This document shows positions 33,170-41,814 of a DNA stretch of 64,000 nt, piece by piece; within the stretch, counting starts at the first letter, position 1; every line of letters begins with the position of its first letter. The stretch lies in the NCBI GenBank assembly GCA_016213405.1, contig JACRAM010000088.1, positions 57,361 to 121,360 on the forward strand, written 5' to 3'. Made by a program: the position numbers and the translations under genes. The DNA comes from Bacteroidota bacterium. GTDB lineage: Bacteria > Bacteroidota > Bacteroidia > Palsa-948. The notes under the pieces are model-generated. The model searched no databases and had not been told where the DNA came from. It saw only the letters and a program-made list of their open reading frames with translations.

Positions 33170-34027
33170 ATGCCGAAGAAGATTGATGTTGATGCTGTAT
33201 TCCGAAGCAAGAATGCTTCACTGTATAAATTACTTCCCGGATTTATTTTTTCTTACCTGAAAAAAATCATTCACCAGGATGAAGCAAATCATTTTCTTGA
33301 ACGCAATGAGAATAACTATGGATTTGATTTTGTGAAAGAGGTAATTGCTGAATTCGGAGTAAAAACAAAAGTGATAGGAATAGAAAATATTTCTGCAACA
33401 GGCGGCTGCATTGTAGCGTCCAATCATCCGCTGGGCGGCTTAGACGCGATGGCATTGCTTAATGAAGTTGGCACAGTGAGAAAGGACATAAAGTTTTTTG
33501 TAAATGACATTCTCCTCAACTTAGAAAATTTGAAAAATCTTTTCGCGGGAGTAAACACAGGAGGAAGAACATCGGCAGAGGCGCTGGCAGAAATTGAAAA
33601 GGTTTTCGCTATGAATATTGCCGTGTTTACTTTTCCAGCAGGGCTTGTTTCGCGCAAGCAATTTCCCCATGGCATATTCGGGAAAGCGGTGATAGAGGAT
33701 CTGGAATGGAAAAAAAGTTTTATCTCACGCTCAAAGAAGTATAAAAAGAATATAATCCCGGTTTTTATTGACGGCAGAAATTCAAACTTCTTCTACAATC
33801 TTTCACTCTGGAGAAAATTTCTCGGCATTAAAGTGAATATTGAAATGCTTTACCTCGTGGATGAAATGTACAAACAACACAATAAAACAATTACCATTAT
33901 ATTTGGAAAGGAAATTCCCTTCGAAACATTTGACAAGAGATTTACAGATGTGCAATGGGCGGAGAAAGTGAAACGACATGTTTATGAGATGAGAAAGCAA
34001 AAAAAGAGTTTACAGTTTACGGTCTAA
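33170..34027 (+). CDS. Lysophospholipid-type acyltransferase
   Basis: A membrane-associated acyltransferase of the PlsC superfamily, probably acting on glycerophospholipid or ornithine-lipid precursors. The catalytic region is VASNHPLGGLDAMAL, with His86 and Asp92. Here the spacing is H-x5-D rather than the common H-x4-D, as I recall for the hemolysin/OlsA-like subgroup. The acceptor-binding segment FTFPAGLVSRKQ and FIDGRNSNFFY follow. Length 285 fits. A GNAT protein gene starts 37 bp downstream; this pair resembles an OlsA-OlsB-like couple, so a role in aminolipid synthesis is a possibility only. Confidence 0.85.
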   Translation: MPKKIDVDAVFRSKNASLYKLLPGFIFSYLKKIIHQDEANHFLERNENNYGFDFVKEVIAEFGVKTKVIGIENISATGGCIVASNHPLGGLDAMALLNEVGTVRKDIKFFVNDILLNLENLKNLFAGVNTGGRTSAEALAEIEKVFAMNIAVFTFPAGLVSRKQFPHGIFGKAVIEDLEWKKSFISRSKKYKKNIIPVFIDGRNSNFFYNLSLWRKFLGIKVNIEMLYLVDEMYKQHNKTITIIFGKEIPFETFDKRFTDVQWAEKVKRHVYEMRKQKKSLQFTV

Positions 34028-34063
34028 GGGTTAAGGTTAATTATATAATTTGTCATTCTATTA

Positions 34064-34996
34064 ATGAAACCAATAATTCCTCCTGTAGAAAAAACACTCC
34101 TGTTGAAAGAACTGACGAAGGAAAGATTTGTGCGTGATACGAATTACGGTTCAAACGAAATTTATGTGGTAGCGAATAATGATTCTCCAAATGTGCTGAA
34201 GGAAATCGGAAGATTGCGCGAACTCTCTTTCCGTGCGGGAGGAGGAGGCACAGGATTGGAATGTGACCTGGATAATTTTGACACCGATAAAATTTGCTAT
34301 AAGCAATTGGTGGTATGGCATCCTGAAGACAAAGAAATTATTGGCGGCTACCGATTCATACTCATCCGTAATGCGGAGAAAGACGAAAAAGGTTTTCCTA
34401 AGCTTTCCACTTCGCATTATTTTAAGTTCAGTGATACATTTGTGAAAGAGTATGCACCCTATACGATTGAACTGGGGCGTTCTTTTGTTCAGCCGATGTA
34501 TCAACCCAGCGCGGGAAATAGAAAAGGACTTTTTTCCCTTGATAATTTATGGGATGGGCTTGGTGCCGTTCATGTTGATAATCCGGAAATAAAATATTTA
34601 TTCGGGAAAGTAACTATGTATAAGGATTTCAATCGGCAGGCGAGAGATATGATTCTTTACTTCATGGATTATTATTTCCCTGATGCCGATAAACTGGTGG
34701 AACCTCTTCATCCGCTGCCCTTCGATACAGACATTTCAGCATTTAAAAGACTTTTCAATAAAGACATGCCTTACAAAGAAGCGCACTCTATTCTCAACCA
34801 GAGCGTACGCAAACTCGGAGAAAACATTCCTCCGCTTATTAATTCATACATGAACATTTCTCCGAACATGAAAACGTTCGGCACTGCGGATAATCATGAT
34901 TTCGGAAGCGTGGAAGAAACAGGAATTCTTGTCACCATTGCTGACATTTACGACAGCAAAAAGGAAAGGCATATAATATCGTATAGCAAAAAATAA
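34064..34996 (+). CDS. GNAT family (OlsB/hemolysin-like) N-acyltransferase
   Basis: A GNAT-fold protein of 310 residues with the Acetyltransf_5-like pattern: RLRELSFRAGGGGTG (about 49-63), CYKQLVVWHPEDKEIIGGYRFIL, and ELGRSFVQPMYQPS. In characterised relatives this fold N-acylates ornithine with a 3-hydroxy fatty acid. The second half (AHSILNQSVRKLGENIPPLINSYMNISPNMKTFG region) is typical of the large Bacteroidota version. It follows an acyltransferase on the same strand, which supports a lipid role. The exact substrate is not known. Confidence 0.82.
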   Translation: MKPIIPPVEKTLLLKELTKERFVRDTNYGSNEIYVVANNDSPNVLKEIGRLRELSFRAGGGGTGLECDLDNFDTDKICYKQLVVWHPEDKEIIGGYRFILIRNAEKDEKGFPKLSTSHYFKFSDTFVKEYAPYTIELGRSFVQPMYQPSAGNRKGLFSLDNLWDGLGAVHVDNPEIKYLFGKVTMYKDFNRQARDMILYFMDYYFPDADKLVEPLHPLPFDTDISAFKRLFNKDMPYKEAHSILNQSVRKLGENIPPLINSYMNISPNMKTFGTADNHDFGSVEETGILVTIADIYDSKKERHIISYSKK

Positions 34997-35067
34997 ACAA
35001 CCTGATAACCACTCTTATTGACGGAAAGGAAATTACTATAAAAGGAAAATAAGTTTAATAGGATAAT

Positions 35068-35775
35068 TCAAATAATCACTTGCTTCCAGTGCAGAGTTCC
35101 GAAGAGGAAACCCTCTCCATACCGAACACCAATTTTTTTTCCGTGCTCTTCGCATCTTTTCTTCAAAAGGTTGAAAAACTCAGGACTGGAGATAAGTGTT
35201 TCGGGTTCTTTTGAATGAGGATTATAAAACTGCGAAGCAAAAGCAGATATAGTCTCCATCTTTTTTTCAAAATGCGCAGATATATCTATAATAAAATCGG
35301 GCTTGTGAGGATTGAATTGAATGTAATGATATATCGCCTTTGGTCTCCATGCCTTCTGCGATTTTTCCTTCAACAAAGTTTTAATCTTAGGAAGCCCAGC
35401 TAGAAAACATGCATCAGAAACTAATTGTGCCCCACGCCCGTGGTCAGGGTGGCGGTCAATGGGTGCGTTGACAATCACTACATCGGGCTGATACTGGCGT
35501 ATCTTCTGAATGACTTTTAGCTGGTGATTTTTATCGTTCAGAAAAAAGCCATCAGCCATTGCCAGGTTTTCTCTCATAGAAACTCCAAGCATTTTTGCTG
35601 ATACTTCGGCTTCTTTCTTTCTTGTTGCAGCCGTGCCTCGTGTTCCTAATTCTCCGCGAGTAAGGTCAATGATTCCAATCTTTTTTCCATCTTCAATATG
35701 TTTGAGAATAGTGCCTGCACAACCAAGTTCCACATCATCGGGGTGAGCACCAAAGGCGAGGATATCGAGCTTCAT
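35068..35775 (-). CDS. bshB1: Bacillithiol biosynthesis deacetylase BshB1
   Basis: A zinc-dependent LmbE/PIG-L deacetylase that converts GlcNAc-malate to GlcN-malate, the substrate of BshC (1280-2548). Zinc ligands are in AHPDDVELGC (His11, Asp14) and DRHPDHGRG. The segment TRGELGTRGTAATRKKEA is characteristic of BshB1 as opposed to general LmbE proteins. Length 235 is normal. bshA is not in the window. An eight-heptamer inverted element lies directly against the start codon and could shape the leader. Confidence 0.93.
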   Translation of the reverse strand: MKLDILAFGAHPDDVELGCAGTILKHIEDGKKIGIIDLTRGELGTRGTAATRKKEAEVSAKMLGVSMRENLAMADGFFLNDKNHQLKVIQKIRQYQPDVVIVNAPIDRHPDHGRGAQLVSDACFLAGLPKIKTLLKEKSQKAWRPKAIYHYIQFNPHKPDFIIDISAHFEKKMETISAFASQFYNPHSKEPETLISSPEFFNLLKKRCEEHGKKIGVRYGEGFLFGTLHWKQVII

Positions 35776-35776
35776 A

Positions 35777-35832
35777 GGTTATCGGTAATCCGTAATCAGT
35801 GACCGGTAACCGATTACCGATAACTGGTTACA
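35777..35832. repeat. Eight-heptamer inverted element upstream of bshB1
   Basis: GGTTATC, GGTAATC, CGTAATC, AGTGACC, then GGTAACC, GATTACC, GATAACT, GGTTACA. The first half is complementary to the second. Confidence 0.92.
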
Positions 35833-35836
35833 CGTT

Positions 35837-36382
35837 CTATCTATCCATTATCCAGTCAGTAATAATTTTATCATTCGGTTTAATCTTGGAATGAAGATAT
35901 CCCTGCCATTCTCCGTTTTCACTTATCATGAATTTATTGAAGTTCCATTTCACATCATTATCCTGAACTCCGTTCTCATCTTTTTTCTGAAGCCAGCTAT
36001 ATAATAGACAAATATCTTTTCCTTTCACGGCAATTTTTGCCATAATAGGAAAAGTAACTCCATAGTTTTTTGAGCAGAAGGTTTTAATTTCAGTTGGAGT
36101 GCCTGGCTCTTGTCCGTTAAAATCGTTGCAGGGAAAGGCAAGTATTACAAAGTTGCTGTCTTTGTAATTTTCATAAAGCCATTCTAATTCTTTATACTGC
36201 GGAGTATAACCGCATTCGGATGCCACATTCACAACTAAAATCTTTTTGCCTTTGTACTTATGTAAATCAATATCATTGCCGTCAATGTCTTTTACCTTGA
36301 AGTCATAAAAGATTCTTTTATTTTGAGAAAACGAAATGGTTGCGGTGATGATTGCCACAGTAAGTAAAATTATTTTTTTCAT
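35837..36382 (-). CDS. Glutathione peroxidase-family thiol peroxidase
   Basis: A secreted or periplasmic peroxidase: signal peptide MKKIILLTVAIITATISFS, then the GPx fold. The peroxidatic cysteine is in ASECGYTPQYKELE, the Gln in FPCNDFNGQEPGT and the Trp in WNFNKFMI complete the catalytic set. A second cysteine in KTFCSKNYGVTFP is the likely resolving Cys, so the enzyme probably uses thioredoxin. Length 181 is normal. It stands alone, next to bshB1, which makes a thiol redox neighbourhood but not an operon. Confidence 0.92.
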   Translation of the reverse strand: MKKIILLTVAIITATISFSQNKRIFYDFKVKDIDGNDIDLHKYKGKKILVVNVASECGYTPQYKELEWLYENYKDSNFVILAFPCNDFNGQEPGTPTEIKTFCSKNYGVTFPIMAKIAVKGKDICLLYSWLQKKDENGVQDNDVKWNFNKFMISENGEWQGYLHSKIKPNDKIITDWIMDR

Positions 36383-36419
36383 AGGAATGATTTTGATGAA
36401 CGAAGATAGGAAAATTTCA

Positions 36420-36447
36420 GGTTACAGGTTTCAAGTTTCAGATTGAA
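36420..36447. repeat. Heptamer run upstream of ccmB
   Basis: GGTTACA, GGTTTCA, AGTTTCA, GATTGAA in 7-bp phase. Confidence 0.6.
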
Positions 36448-36474
36448 AACCAAACTTATTCGTAATTTCGTCTT

Positions 36475-37131
36475 ATGTTCAGAGAAATTTCAGCTCTCAT
36501 CCAGAAAGAACTTCTCATTGAGTGGAGACAGCGTTATGCGCTCGGAGGAATTTTGCTTTATGTGGTAGCCACTGTGTTCATCTGCTATCTTTCTTTCAAA
36601 AATGTGATTGAAGTAAGCGTTTGGAACGCTTTGTTTTGGATAATCATTTTGTTTGCCTCGATTAATTCTATAGCTAAAAGCTTTCTGCAGGAAAGTCGCG
36701 GGCGAATGCTTTATTATTATACCCTCACAAGTCCGCAGGCATTTGTGCTTGCAAAAATTATTTACAATTCTATTTTAATGTTAATCCTCTCGCTGATCTG
36801 TTTTGGATTTTATTCTTTATTCATGGGAAACATTGTGGAAAATCTTCCGCTCTTTCTTTTAATCATCGTGCTTGGCTCCATCGGAATTTCATCTTTGCTC
36901 AGCATGATGTCTGCCATCGCGTCCAAAGCTCACAACAACTTTACTATTATGGCGATTCTCTCCTTCCCTATCATCATGCCGATTCTTATAGTAATAATTC
37001 GACTGTCTCAAAACGCGATTGATGGAACAGATTTTTATTACAACCTCAAATATTTTGGCGTGCTTTTCTCTTTAGATGTAATTGTGATCGCACTTGCTTA
37101 CTTATTATTTCCTTACCTTTGGAAAGATTAA
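36475..37131 (+). CDS. ccmB: Heme exporter protein CcmB
   Basis: A six-helix membrane protein of the cytochrome c maturation system I, working with the CcmA ATPase and CcmC to load heme on CcmE. The start REISALIQKELLIEWRQRYA and the SFLQESRGRMLYYYTLTSP segment (about 61-85) are the conserved CcmB signature. Length 218 is normal. ccmA is not seen beside it, so the ATPase must be elsewhere. It heads a plus-strand block ccmB-C-D-E-F; ccmC follows after 39 bp that hold a TACGAA word repeat. Confidence 0.92.
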   Translation: MFREISALIQKELLIEWRQRYALGGILLYVVATVFICYLSFKNVIEVSVWNALFWIIILFASINSIAKSFLQESRGRMLYYYTLTSPQAFVLAKIIYNSILMLILSLICFGFYSLFMGNIVENLPLFLLIIVLGSIGISSLLSMMSAIASKAHNNFTIMAILSFPIIMPILIVIIRLSQNAIDGTDFYYNLKYFGVLFSLDVIVIALAYLLFPYLWKD

Positions 37132-37136
37132 TCATC

Positions 37137-37173
37137 GAAGTACGAATCTATACGAACTTACGAACTACGAATG
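37137..37173. repeat. TACGAA word repeat before ccmC
   Basis: GTACGAA, ATACGAA, TTACGAA and CTACGAA follow at 7-10 bp spacing and run into the ccmC start. Confidence 0.55.
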
Positions 37174-37830
37174 AAGAACAACTGGTGGAAAATAATTTGC
37201 GTTTTATTTTTGCTGCATACTGTCATAGCCGGCTTTCTGGTGGATGTTCCGCGTTTGCCCATTTTGCACGAAACAATCCGCAATCAATTCTTTCATGTGT
37301 GTATGTGGTTTTCAATGATGATTTTGTTTACGGTTTCAATTGTTTTCAGCATTCGCCATCTCTCTTCCGGAAAACAGGAACATGATATCATCGCTTCTGA
37401 AGCAACGAACGTTGGAATTATGTTTGGCATTCTTGGTTTGATTACAGGAAGCATTTGGGCGCGATTCACCTGGGGCGCGTGGTGGACGAATGATGTTAAA
37501 CTGAATGGAGCAGCGATTACCATGCTTACGTATTTTGCTTATCTCGTTTTGCGCAATGCGTTCACGGATGAGCAAAAGCGCGGAAAAGTTTCTGCTGTGT
37601 ATAATATCTTTGCGTATGTAATGATGTTTGTTTTCATACTCATTTATCCGCGCATGAGCGATTCGCTTCATCCCGGAAACGGAGGCAATCCCGGTTTCAG
37701 CAAATATGATTTAGACAATACTATGCGCATGGTTTTTTATCCCGCTGTCATCGGCTGGACATTGCTTGGTGTGTGGATAATGACTTTAAGAATAAGAATT
37801 CAAAACATTAAACTGAAAACAGATTTATGA
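37171..37830 (+). CDS. ccmC: Heme handling protein CcmC
   Basis: A six-helix protein of the heme-handling family that passes heme to CcmE. The tryptophan-rich motif is WARFTWGAWWTNDVKL (about 91-106), and periplasmic histidines lie in LPILHETIRNQ and SDSLHPGNGG. Length 219 fits. Its stop overlaps the start of the next small gene (ATGA), so translation is coupled. It probably depends on the ccmB product and the missing ccmA. Confidence 0.93.
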   Translation: MKNNWWKIICVLFLLHTVIAGFLVDVPRLPILHETIRNQFFHVCMWFSMMILFTVSIVFSIRHLSSGKQEHDIIASEATNVGIMFGILGLITGSIWARFTWGAWWTNDVKLNGAAITMLTYFAYLVLRNAFTDEQKRGKVSAVYNIFAYVMMFVFILIYPRMSDSLHPGNGGNPGFSKYDLDNTMRMVFYPAVIGWTLLGVWIMTLRIRIQNIKLKTDL

Positions 37831-38036
37831 AAAAAATTATCTTGTCTTTGCTCTTGACTCTTGTATCTTGCTTCTGCTTTTCTCAGGAAGTTGAAATGGC
37901 TGACGGGCTTCGTTCTGAAGGGAAAATTTATGTAGTGGTTTCTGTTCTCGTAACTATACTGCTAGGATTAATATTATATTTAATAATGATTGACAGAAAA
38001 GTTTCTGATATAGAAAAGAAATTAAAACAAAAATAA
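37827..38036 (+). CDS. CcmD-like small membrane protein
   Basis: A 69-residue protein with a signal-like first helix (1-20), a short polar part and one membrane helix (about 32-52, VVVSVLVTILLGLILYLIMI) followed by a basic tail DRKVSDIEKKLKQK. Position, overlap with ccmC and the IDRKVSDIEKKLK end match the CcmD role of holding the CcmABC complex with CcmE. Sequence is weakly conserved in this family, so the name rests mostly on context. Confidence 0.75.
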   Translation: MKKIILSLLLTLVSCFCFSQEVEMADGLRSEGKIYVVVSVLVTILLGLILYLIMIDRKVSDIEKKLKQK

Positions 38037-38042
38037 ATATTT

Positions 38043-38429
38043 ATGAAACGTTCTCATATAATAGGAATCATTTTAATAGCGGTCGCCATTGGAGCCATCT
38101 TCGCTTCGTTGGGAGATGCCAGCACGTATGCAACATTTTCTGTTGCTCAAGATCATGAAGGCAAAGAGTTTCATGTGGTGGGAAAACTAGATAAATCAAA
38201 AGAAATGGTTTACACGCCTGAAAAAGACCCGAACCTATTTGTCTTCTATATGAAAGACAGCGACAGCACCGAAAGAAAAGTTACCCTTCATCAGGCAAAG
38301 CCGCAGGATTTTGAACACACCGAACAGATTGTGGCTATTGGAAAATGCGTGGGCAATGATTTTCATGCGAGCTCTGTGCTGATGAAATGCCCTTCCAAGT
38401 ATGTTGATACAAAAAAGCAGCAAATATAA
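38043..38429 (+). CDS. ccmE: Heme chaperone CcmE, CxxxY variant
   Basis: A membrane-anchored OB-fold protein that carries heme to CcmF. One N-terminal helix (about 5-22) precedes the beta barrel (EGKEFHVVGKLDKSKEMVY, QIVAIGKCVGNDFHASSVL). In the enterobacterial protein a histidine in HDENY binds heme. Here the equivalent place reads KCPSKY, so cysteine (about 118) takes the histidine's position as in the CxxxY type. It ends soon after. Length 128 is normal for Bacteroidota. It lies 7 bp after the CcmD-like gene. Confidence 0.92.
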   Translation: MKRSHIIGIILIAVAIGAIFASLGDASTYATFSVAQDHEGKEFHVVGKLDKSKEMVYTPEKDPNLFVFYMKDSDSTERKVTLHQAKPQDFEHTEQIVAIGKCVGNDFHASSVLMKCPSKYVDTKKQQI

Positions 38430-38474
38430 ATTTCTTGCTTCCTTTTATTTCTTCCACTTCATTCATTGTCGCTA

Positions 38475-38508
38475 TATTCGTAATTCGATTTAATTCGTAA
38501 TTCGTAGG
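38475..38508. repeat. ATTCGTA word repeat before ccmF
   Basis: ATTCGTA, ATTCGAT, ATTCGTA, ATTCGTA with 7-10-bp spacing, ending 4 bp before the ccmF start. Confidence 0.55.
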
Positions 38509-38511
38509 GAA

Positions 38512-40956
38512 ATGCATTACATCGGAGAACATCTTTGGGCTGGGCAACTCGGAAACATTTTAGTAATTGTTTCATTTGTTGCTGCGCTTCTTGCTTCGCT
38601 CTCCTATTTTTCTGCGGCAAACGCTGAGCCAAATTCCGCATCGGAACTTTCCTGGAAAAAAATTGCGCGCATATCTTTTCTCTTTCATTCTCTTTCTGTT
38701 TTCGGAATGGTGGGCGTGCTGTTCATCATGCTCATCGGACATTATTTCGAGTATGAATACATCTGGCATCACTCCAGCAAAGAAATGCCGTTGCAATATA
38801 TTGCTTCATGTTTCTGGGAAGGACAGGAAGGCAGTTTTCTCCTATGGATTTTCTGGAATGCTGTGATCGGAACATTTTTGATGAAACGCTCGAAAGAATG
38901 GGAATCTCCTGTGATGGCAACTGTTTCTCTCGTGCAGGTGTTTCTCTGCTCCATGCTTCTCGGTGTTTTTGTGTTGGATTATAAAGTTGGAAGCAATCCG
39001 TTCTCTGTACTTCTGCGCGAGCATCCCGATTTCAAAAACCTTCCCTTTGTTCAGAATGAAAATTATCTTGAAAAACTTGACGGCAGAGGGTTGAATCCTC
39101 TTCTGCAAAATTATTGGATGGTGATTCATCCTCCGACTCTTTTTCTCGGTTTCGCATTGACTGTGGTTCCTTTCGCCTTTGCAATTGCAGGTTTGTGGAA
39201 GAAAAAATATAATGAGTGGCAGCCCACCGCTTTACCGTGGACATTTTTTGGAATCATGATTCTCGGTACCGGAGTTTTGATGGGTGGCGCATGGGCATAT
39301 GAAGCACTTTCGTTCGGAGGTTTCTGGGCATGGGATCCTGTGGAAAACGCATCGCTGGTTCCCTGGCTCACGCTCGTGGGCGCAGGACACGTGATGATGA
39401 TTCATAAAAACAAAGGGCAATCTCTCTTTGCAACTTTTTTTCTTTCGCTCATTGCTTTCATTCTTGTTCTATACGCCACTTTCCTCACACGCAGCGGAAT
39501 TCTGGGAGACAGTTCCGTTCACGCCTTCACCGATTTGGGAATGTCCGGACAATTACTTTTATATCTTCTCTTCTTCGTTCTCGTTGCAGTTGTTCTTCTC
39601 GTTCTTAATTTCAAAAAACTTCCCAAACACAAAGAGGAAGAAAGTATCTGGTCGCGTGAATTCTGGATGCTTATCGGAGCACTGATACTTTTGATTTCGG
39701 CTTTTCAGATTTCACTTACCACTTCCATTCCCGTCATCAATAAAATTTTCGGAACACACCTGGCGCCTCCTGCCGAGGGAAAAGCATTTCAGCATTATCA
39801 CCAGTGGCAGATTCCATTTGCAATTTTGGTTTTAGTGATGATTGCGGTTGTGCAATTTCTTAAGTACAAAAAAACTGACTCAAAAGTGTTTCTGAAAAAT
39901 ATTTCCATTCCGCTTGGGATTTCATTGGTGATTGCTCTGGCGGTTAGTTTTCATTTCGACTGGCTTTCAAGCGGAAGAACTATTTTTTATGCTGTACTTT
40001 TATTTGCCTGCCTGTCAGCCATCTTAGCAAACATTACATATTTCATAAAAATATTGAAAGGAAAGTTCGACCATGCAGGCGCTTCCATTGCACACGTTGG
40101 TTTCGGCATGATTCTTCTTGGCGCTATGATTTCTACTTCTCGGAGCGAAAAAATTTCAGTGAACCAGAAAGGAGATGTGGAAATATTCGGAAAGGATTTC
40201 TCCAATAAAGAAAATATTCTTCTCCAGAAAAACGATACAGTAAAAATGGGAAATTACTCTTTGACTTACAAGGGCAACCGGCAAGAAGGAGTAAATATAT
40301 TTTATGATGTGGAATATCTGAACAAAGATGAAAGTGGAAAATATTCCAGCGCCTTCACGCTCAGCCCGAGAATTCAAATCAATCCTAGAATGGGAAATGT
40401 GGCTGAACCGGACACGCGGCATTTTCTTACCCGGGATATTTACACACACATCACCTATGCTGATTTAGAAAGCGCGGGAAAGCAAACAACTGCATCTGAC
40501 GAATACAAAGAACCTCACAACAATAACATTGCAAAAGGAGATACATTCTATACTGCTACAAGCATTGTTGTGTTTGAGGGATTGACAACAAAAATTGATA
40601 AAGAAAAACTCGGCATTACAAAATCGGATATTGCTGTTGGAGCTCAACTAAAAATTCTTGATGTGTACGGAAAAACTTTTGATGTCATGCCCGTATATTA
40701 CATCACCGACAGCGTTCCTAATACCATTGAAGCAAAAATAGATGAACTCGGTTTGAAATTTGCTTTCTGGCAGATAAATCCTGAAACAAATAAAGTGGAT
40801 ATTTCTGTTTCAGAAAAACAATCAGGTAAAAAAGATTTTATCGTAATGAAAGCAATTGTGTTTCCTTACATCAATGTTTTGTGGATGGGTTGCATCATCA
40901 TGATCATCGGAACACTTCTTGCCATCCGGCACCGTCTGAAAAGAAATAAAGAATGA
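38512..40956 (+). CDS. ccmF: Heme lyase CcmF
   Basis: A large multispanning membrane protein (814 residues) that attaches heme from CcmE to apocytochrome c. The WWD-type motif is GGFWAWDPVENASLVPWL (about 267-284). About 14 membrane helices are visible, with heme-ligand histidines in the loops (IGHYFEYEYIWHHSS and IHPPTLFLGFA). A long periplasmic region of about 250 residues precedes the last helix, longer than in proteobacteria. It ends the ccm block; two hairpins of a GTTCGAC family follow. Confidence 0.94.
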   Translation: MHYIGEHLWAGQLGNILVIVSFVAALLASLSYFSAANAEPNSASELSWKKIARISFLFHSLSVFGMVGVLFIMLIGHYFEYEYIWHHSSKEMPLQYIASCFWEGQEGSFLLWIFWNAVIGTFLMKRSKEWESPVMATVSLVQVFLCSMLLGVFVLDYKVGSNPFSVLLREHPDFKNLPFVQNENYLEKLDGRGLNPLLQNYWMVIHPPTLFLGFALTVVPFAFAIAGLWKKKYNEWQPTALPWTFFGIMILGTGVLMGGAWAYEALSFGGFWAWDPVENASLVPWLTLVGAGHVMMIHKNKGQSLFATFFLSLIAFILVLYATFLTRSGILGDSSVHAFTDLGMSGQLLLYLLFFVLVAVVLLVLNFKKLPKHKEEESIWSREFWMLIGALILLISAFQISLTTSIPVINKIFGTHLAPPAEGKAFQHYHQWQIPFAILVLVMIAVVQFLKYKKTDSKVFLKNISIPLGISLVIALAVSFHFDWLSSGRTIFYAVLLFACLSAILANITYFIKILKGKFDHAGASIAHVGFGMILLGAMISTSRSEKISVNQKGDVEIFGKDFSNKENILLQKNDTVKMGNYSLTYKGNRQEGVNIFYDVEYLNKDESGKYSSAFTLSPRIQINPRMGNVAEPDTRHFLTRDIYTHITYADLESAGKQTTASDEYKEPHNNNIAKGDTFYTATSIVVFEGLTTKIDKEKLGITKSDIAVGAQLKILDVYGKTFDVMPVYYITDSVPNTIEAKIDELGLKFAFWQINPETNKVDISVSEKQSGKKDFIVMKAIVFPYINVLWMGCIIMIIGTLLAIRHRLKRNKE

Positions 40957-40961
40957 AGTTC

Positions 40962-41029
40962 GACCCCAAAGGGGTCGGATATGAATAGTAAATCATAATC
41001 TATTCACGTTCGACTCCGGAGGAGTCGAA
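40962..41029. repeat. Pair of GTTCGAC palindromes after ccmF
   Basis: TTCGACCCC-AAA-GGGGTCGGA (40963-40980) and TTCGACTCC-GGAGGAGTCGAA (41010-41028) differ in the stem but keep pairing, and share outer TTCGA. Confidence 0.8.
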
Positions 41030-41047
41030 TAAAGAAACAGAATACAA

Positions 41048-41812
41048 ATGAAGATATTTTTAATCGGTTCAGGAAATGTTGCAACTCAGCTGGGAAAAGC
41101 ATTTAAAAGATGTGGACAGCAAATCGTTTTCATTTACAGTCCAAATTTTTCTCACGCAGCAATACTGGGCAAAAAACTGAAAACAAGCTTCGGAAAAACG
41201 ATGGATGCATTTGCAGAATTTCCAGCAGATATTTATATCATAGCAGTAAAAGACGATGCCATCACAGAAGTCGTAAAAAAACTTCCTGCTTTGAAAAATA
41301 GTTTGGTCATTCACACTTCAGGCGCTACGGATATTGCTGTACTGAAGAAGAAATTCAAAAACTGCGGAGTACTGTGGCAGATTCAAACCATAAAGGCAAG
41401 AACAAAAGTTGATTTCAGAAAAGTTCCTTTAGTGATTGAGGGGAGCAATCCTTCTTCAGAAAAAAAAATAAAACAACTTGCGAATGGATTAAGTCGGAAA
41501 GTATATGTTTTCAATTCTCACCAGCGAAAAATTCTTCACTTGGGTGCGGTGTGGGCAAATAATTTTCCAAATCATATGTATTATCTCGCTGAAACTCTAC
41601 TAAAAAAGCACAAACTTCCGTTCGAGCTATTCGGACCGATGATTCTCTCCACAGCAGAAAATGGAATAAAGAATCCGCATGCCTCACAAACAGGCCCCGC
41701 AAAACGTAACGATAAAAAAACCATGAACGAACATCTGAAATTGCTTTCAGGAAATAAAAAATTCAGAGATTTATATAAACTCATAAGCAAAAGTATTCTT
41801 CAATCGCAGTAA
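41048..41812 (+). CDS. Rossmann-like/DUF2520 dehydrogenase-family protein
   Basis: An NADP-type Rossmann protein with GSGNVATQLGKAF at the start (6-19) and the DUF2520 C-terminal domain. The middle carries VIHTSGATDIAVLKK and FNSHQRKILHLGAVWANNFPNHMY, the family signature. The fold is like ProC/6-phosphogluconate dehydrogenase; the substrate is unknown. Length 254 is normal. Its stop lies 2 bp before the GTG start of the UbiA-type gene, so they form a transcription unit with maf. Confidence 0.88.
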   Translation: MKIFLIGSGNVATQLGKAFKRCGQQIVFIYSPNFSHAAILGKKLKTSFGKTMDAFAEFPADIYIIAVKDDAITEVVKKLPALKNSLVIHTSGATDIAVLKKKFKNCGVLWQIQTIKARTKVDFRKVPLVIEGSNPSSEKKIKQLANGLSRKVYVFNSHQRKILHLGAVWANNFPNHMYYLAETLLKKHKLPFELFGPMILSTAENGIKNPHASQTGPAKRNDKKTMNEHLKLLSGNKKFRDLYKLISKSILQSQ

Positions 41813-41814
41813 AA

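Noticed and set aside
40962..41029. Intrinsic terminators after ccmF
   Set aside because: The hairpins have no T-run and share conserved outer bases with each other, which fits a repeat family better.
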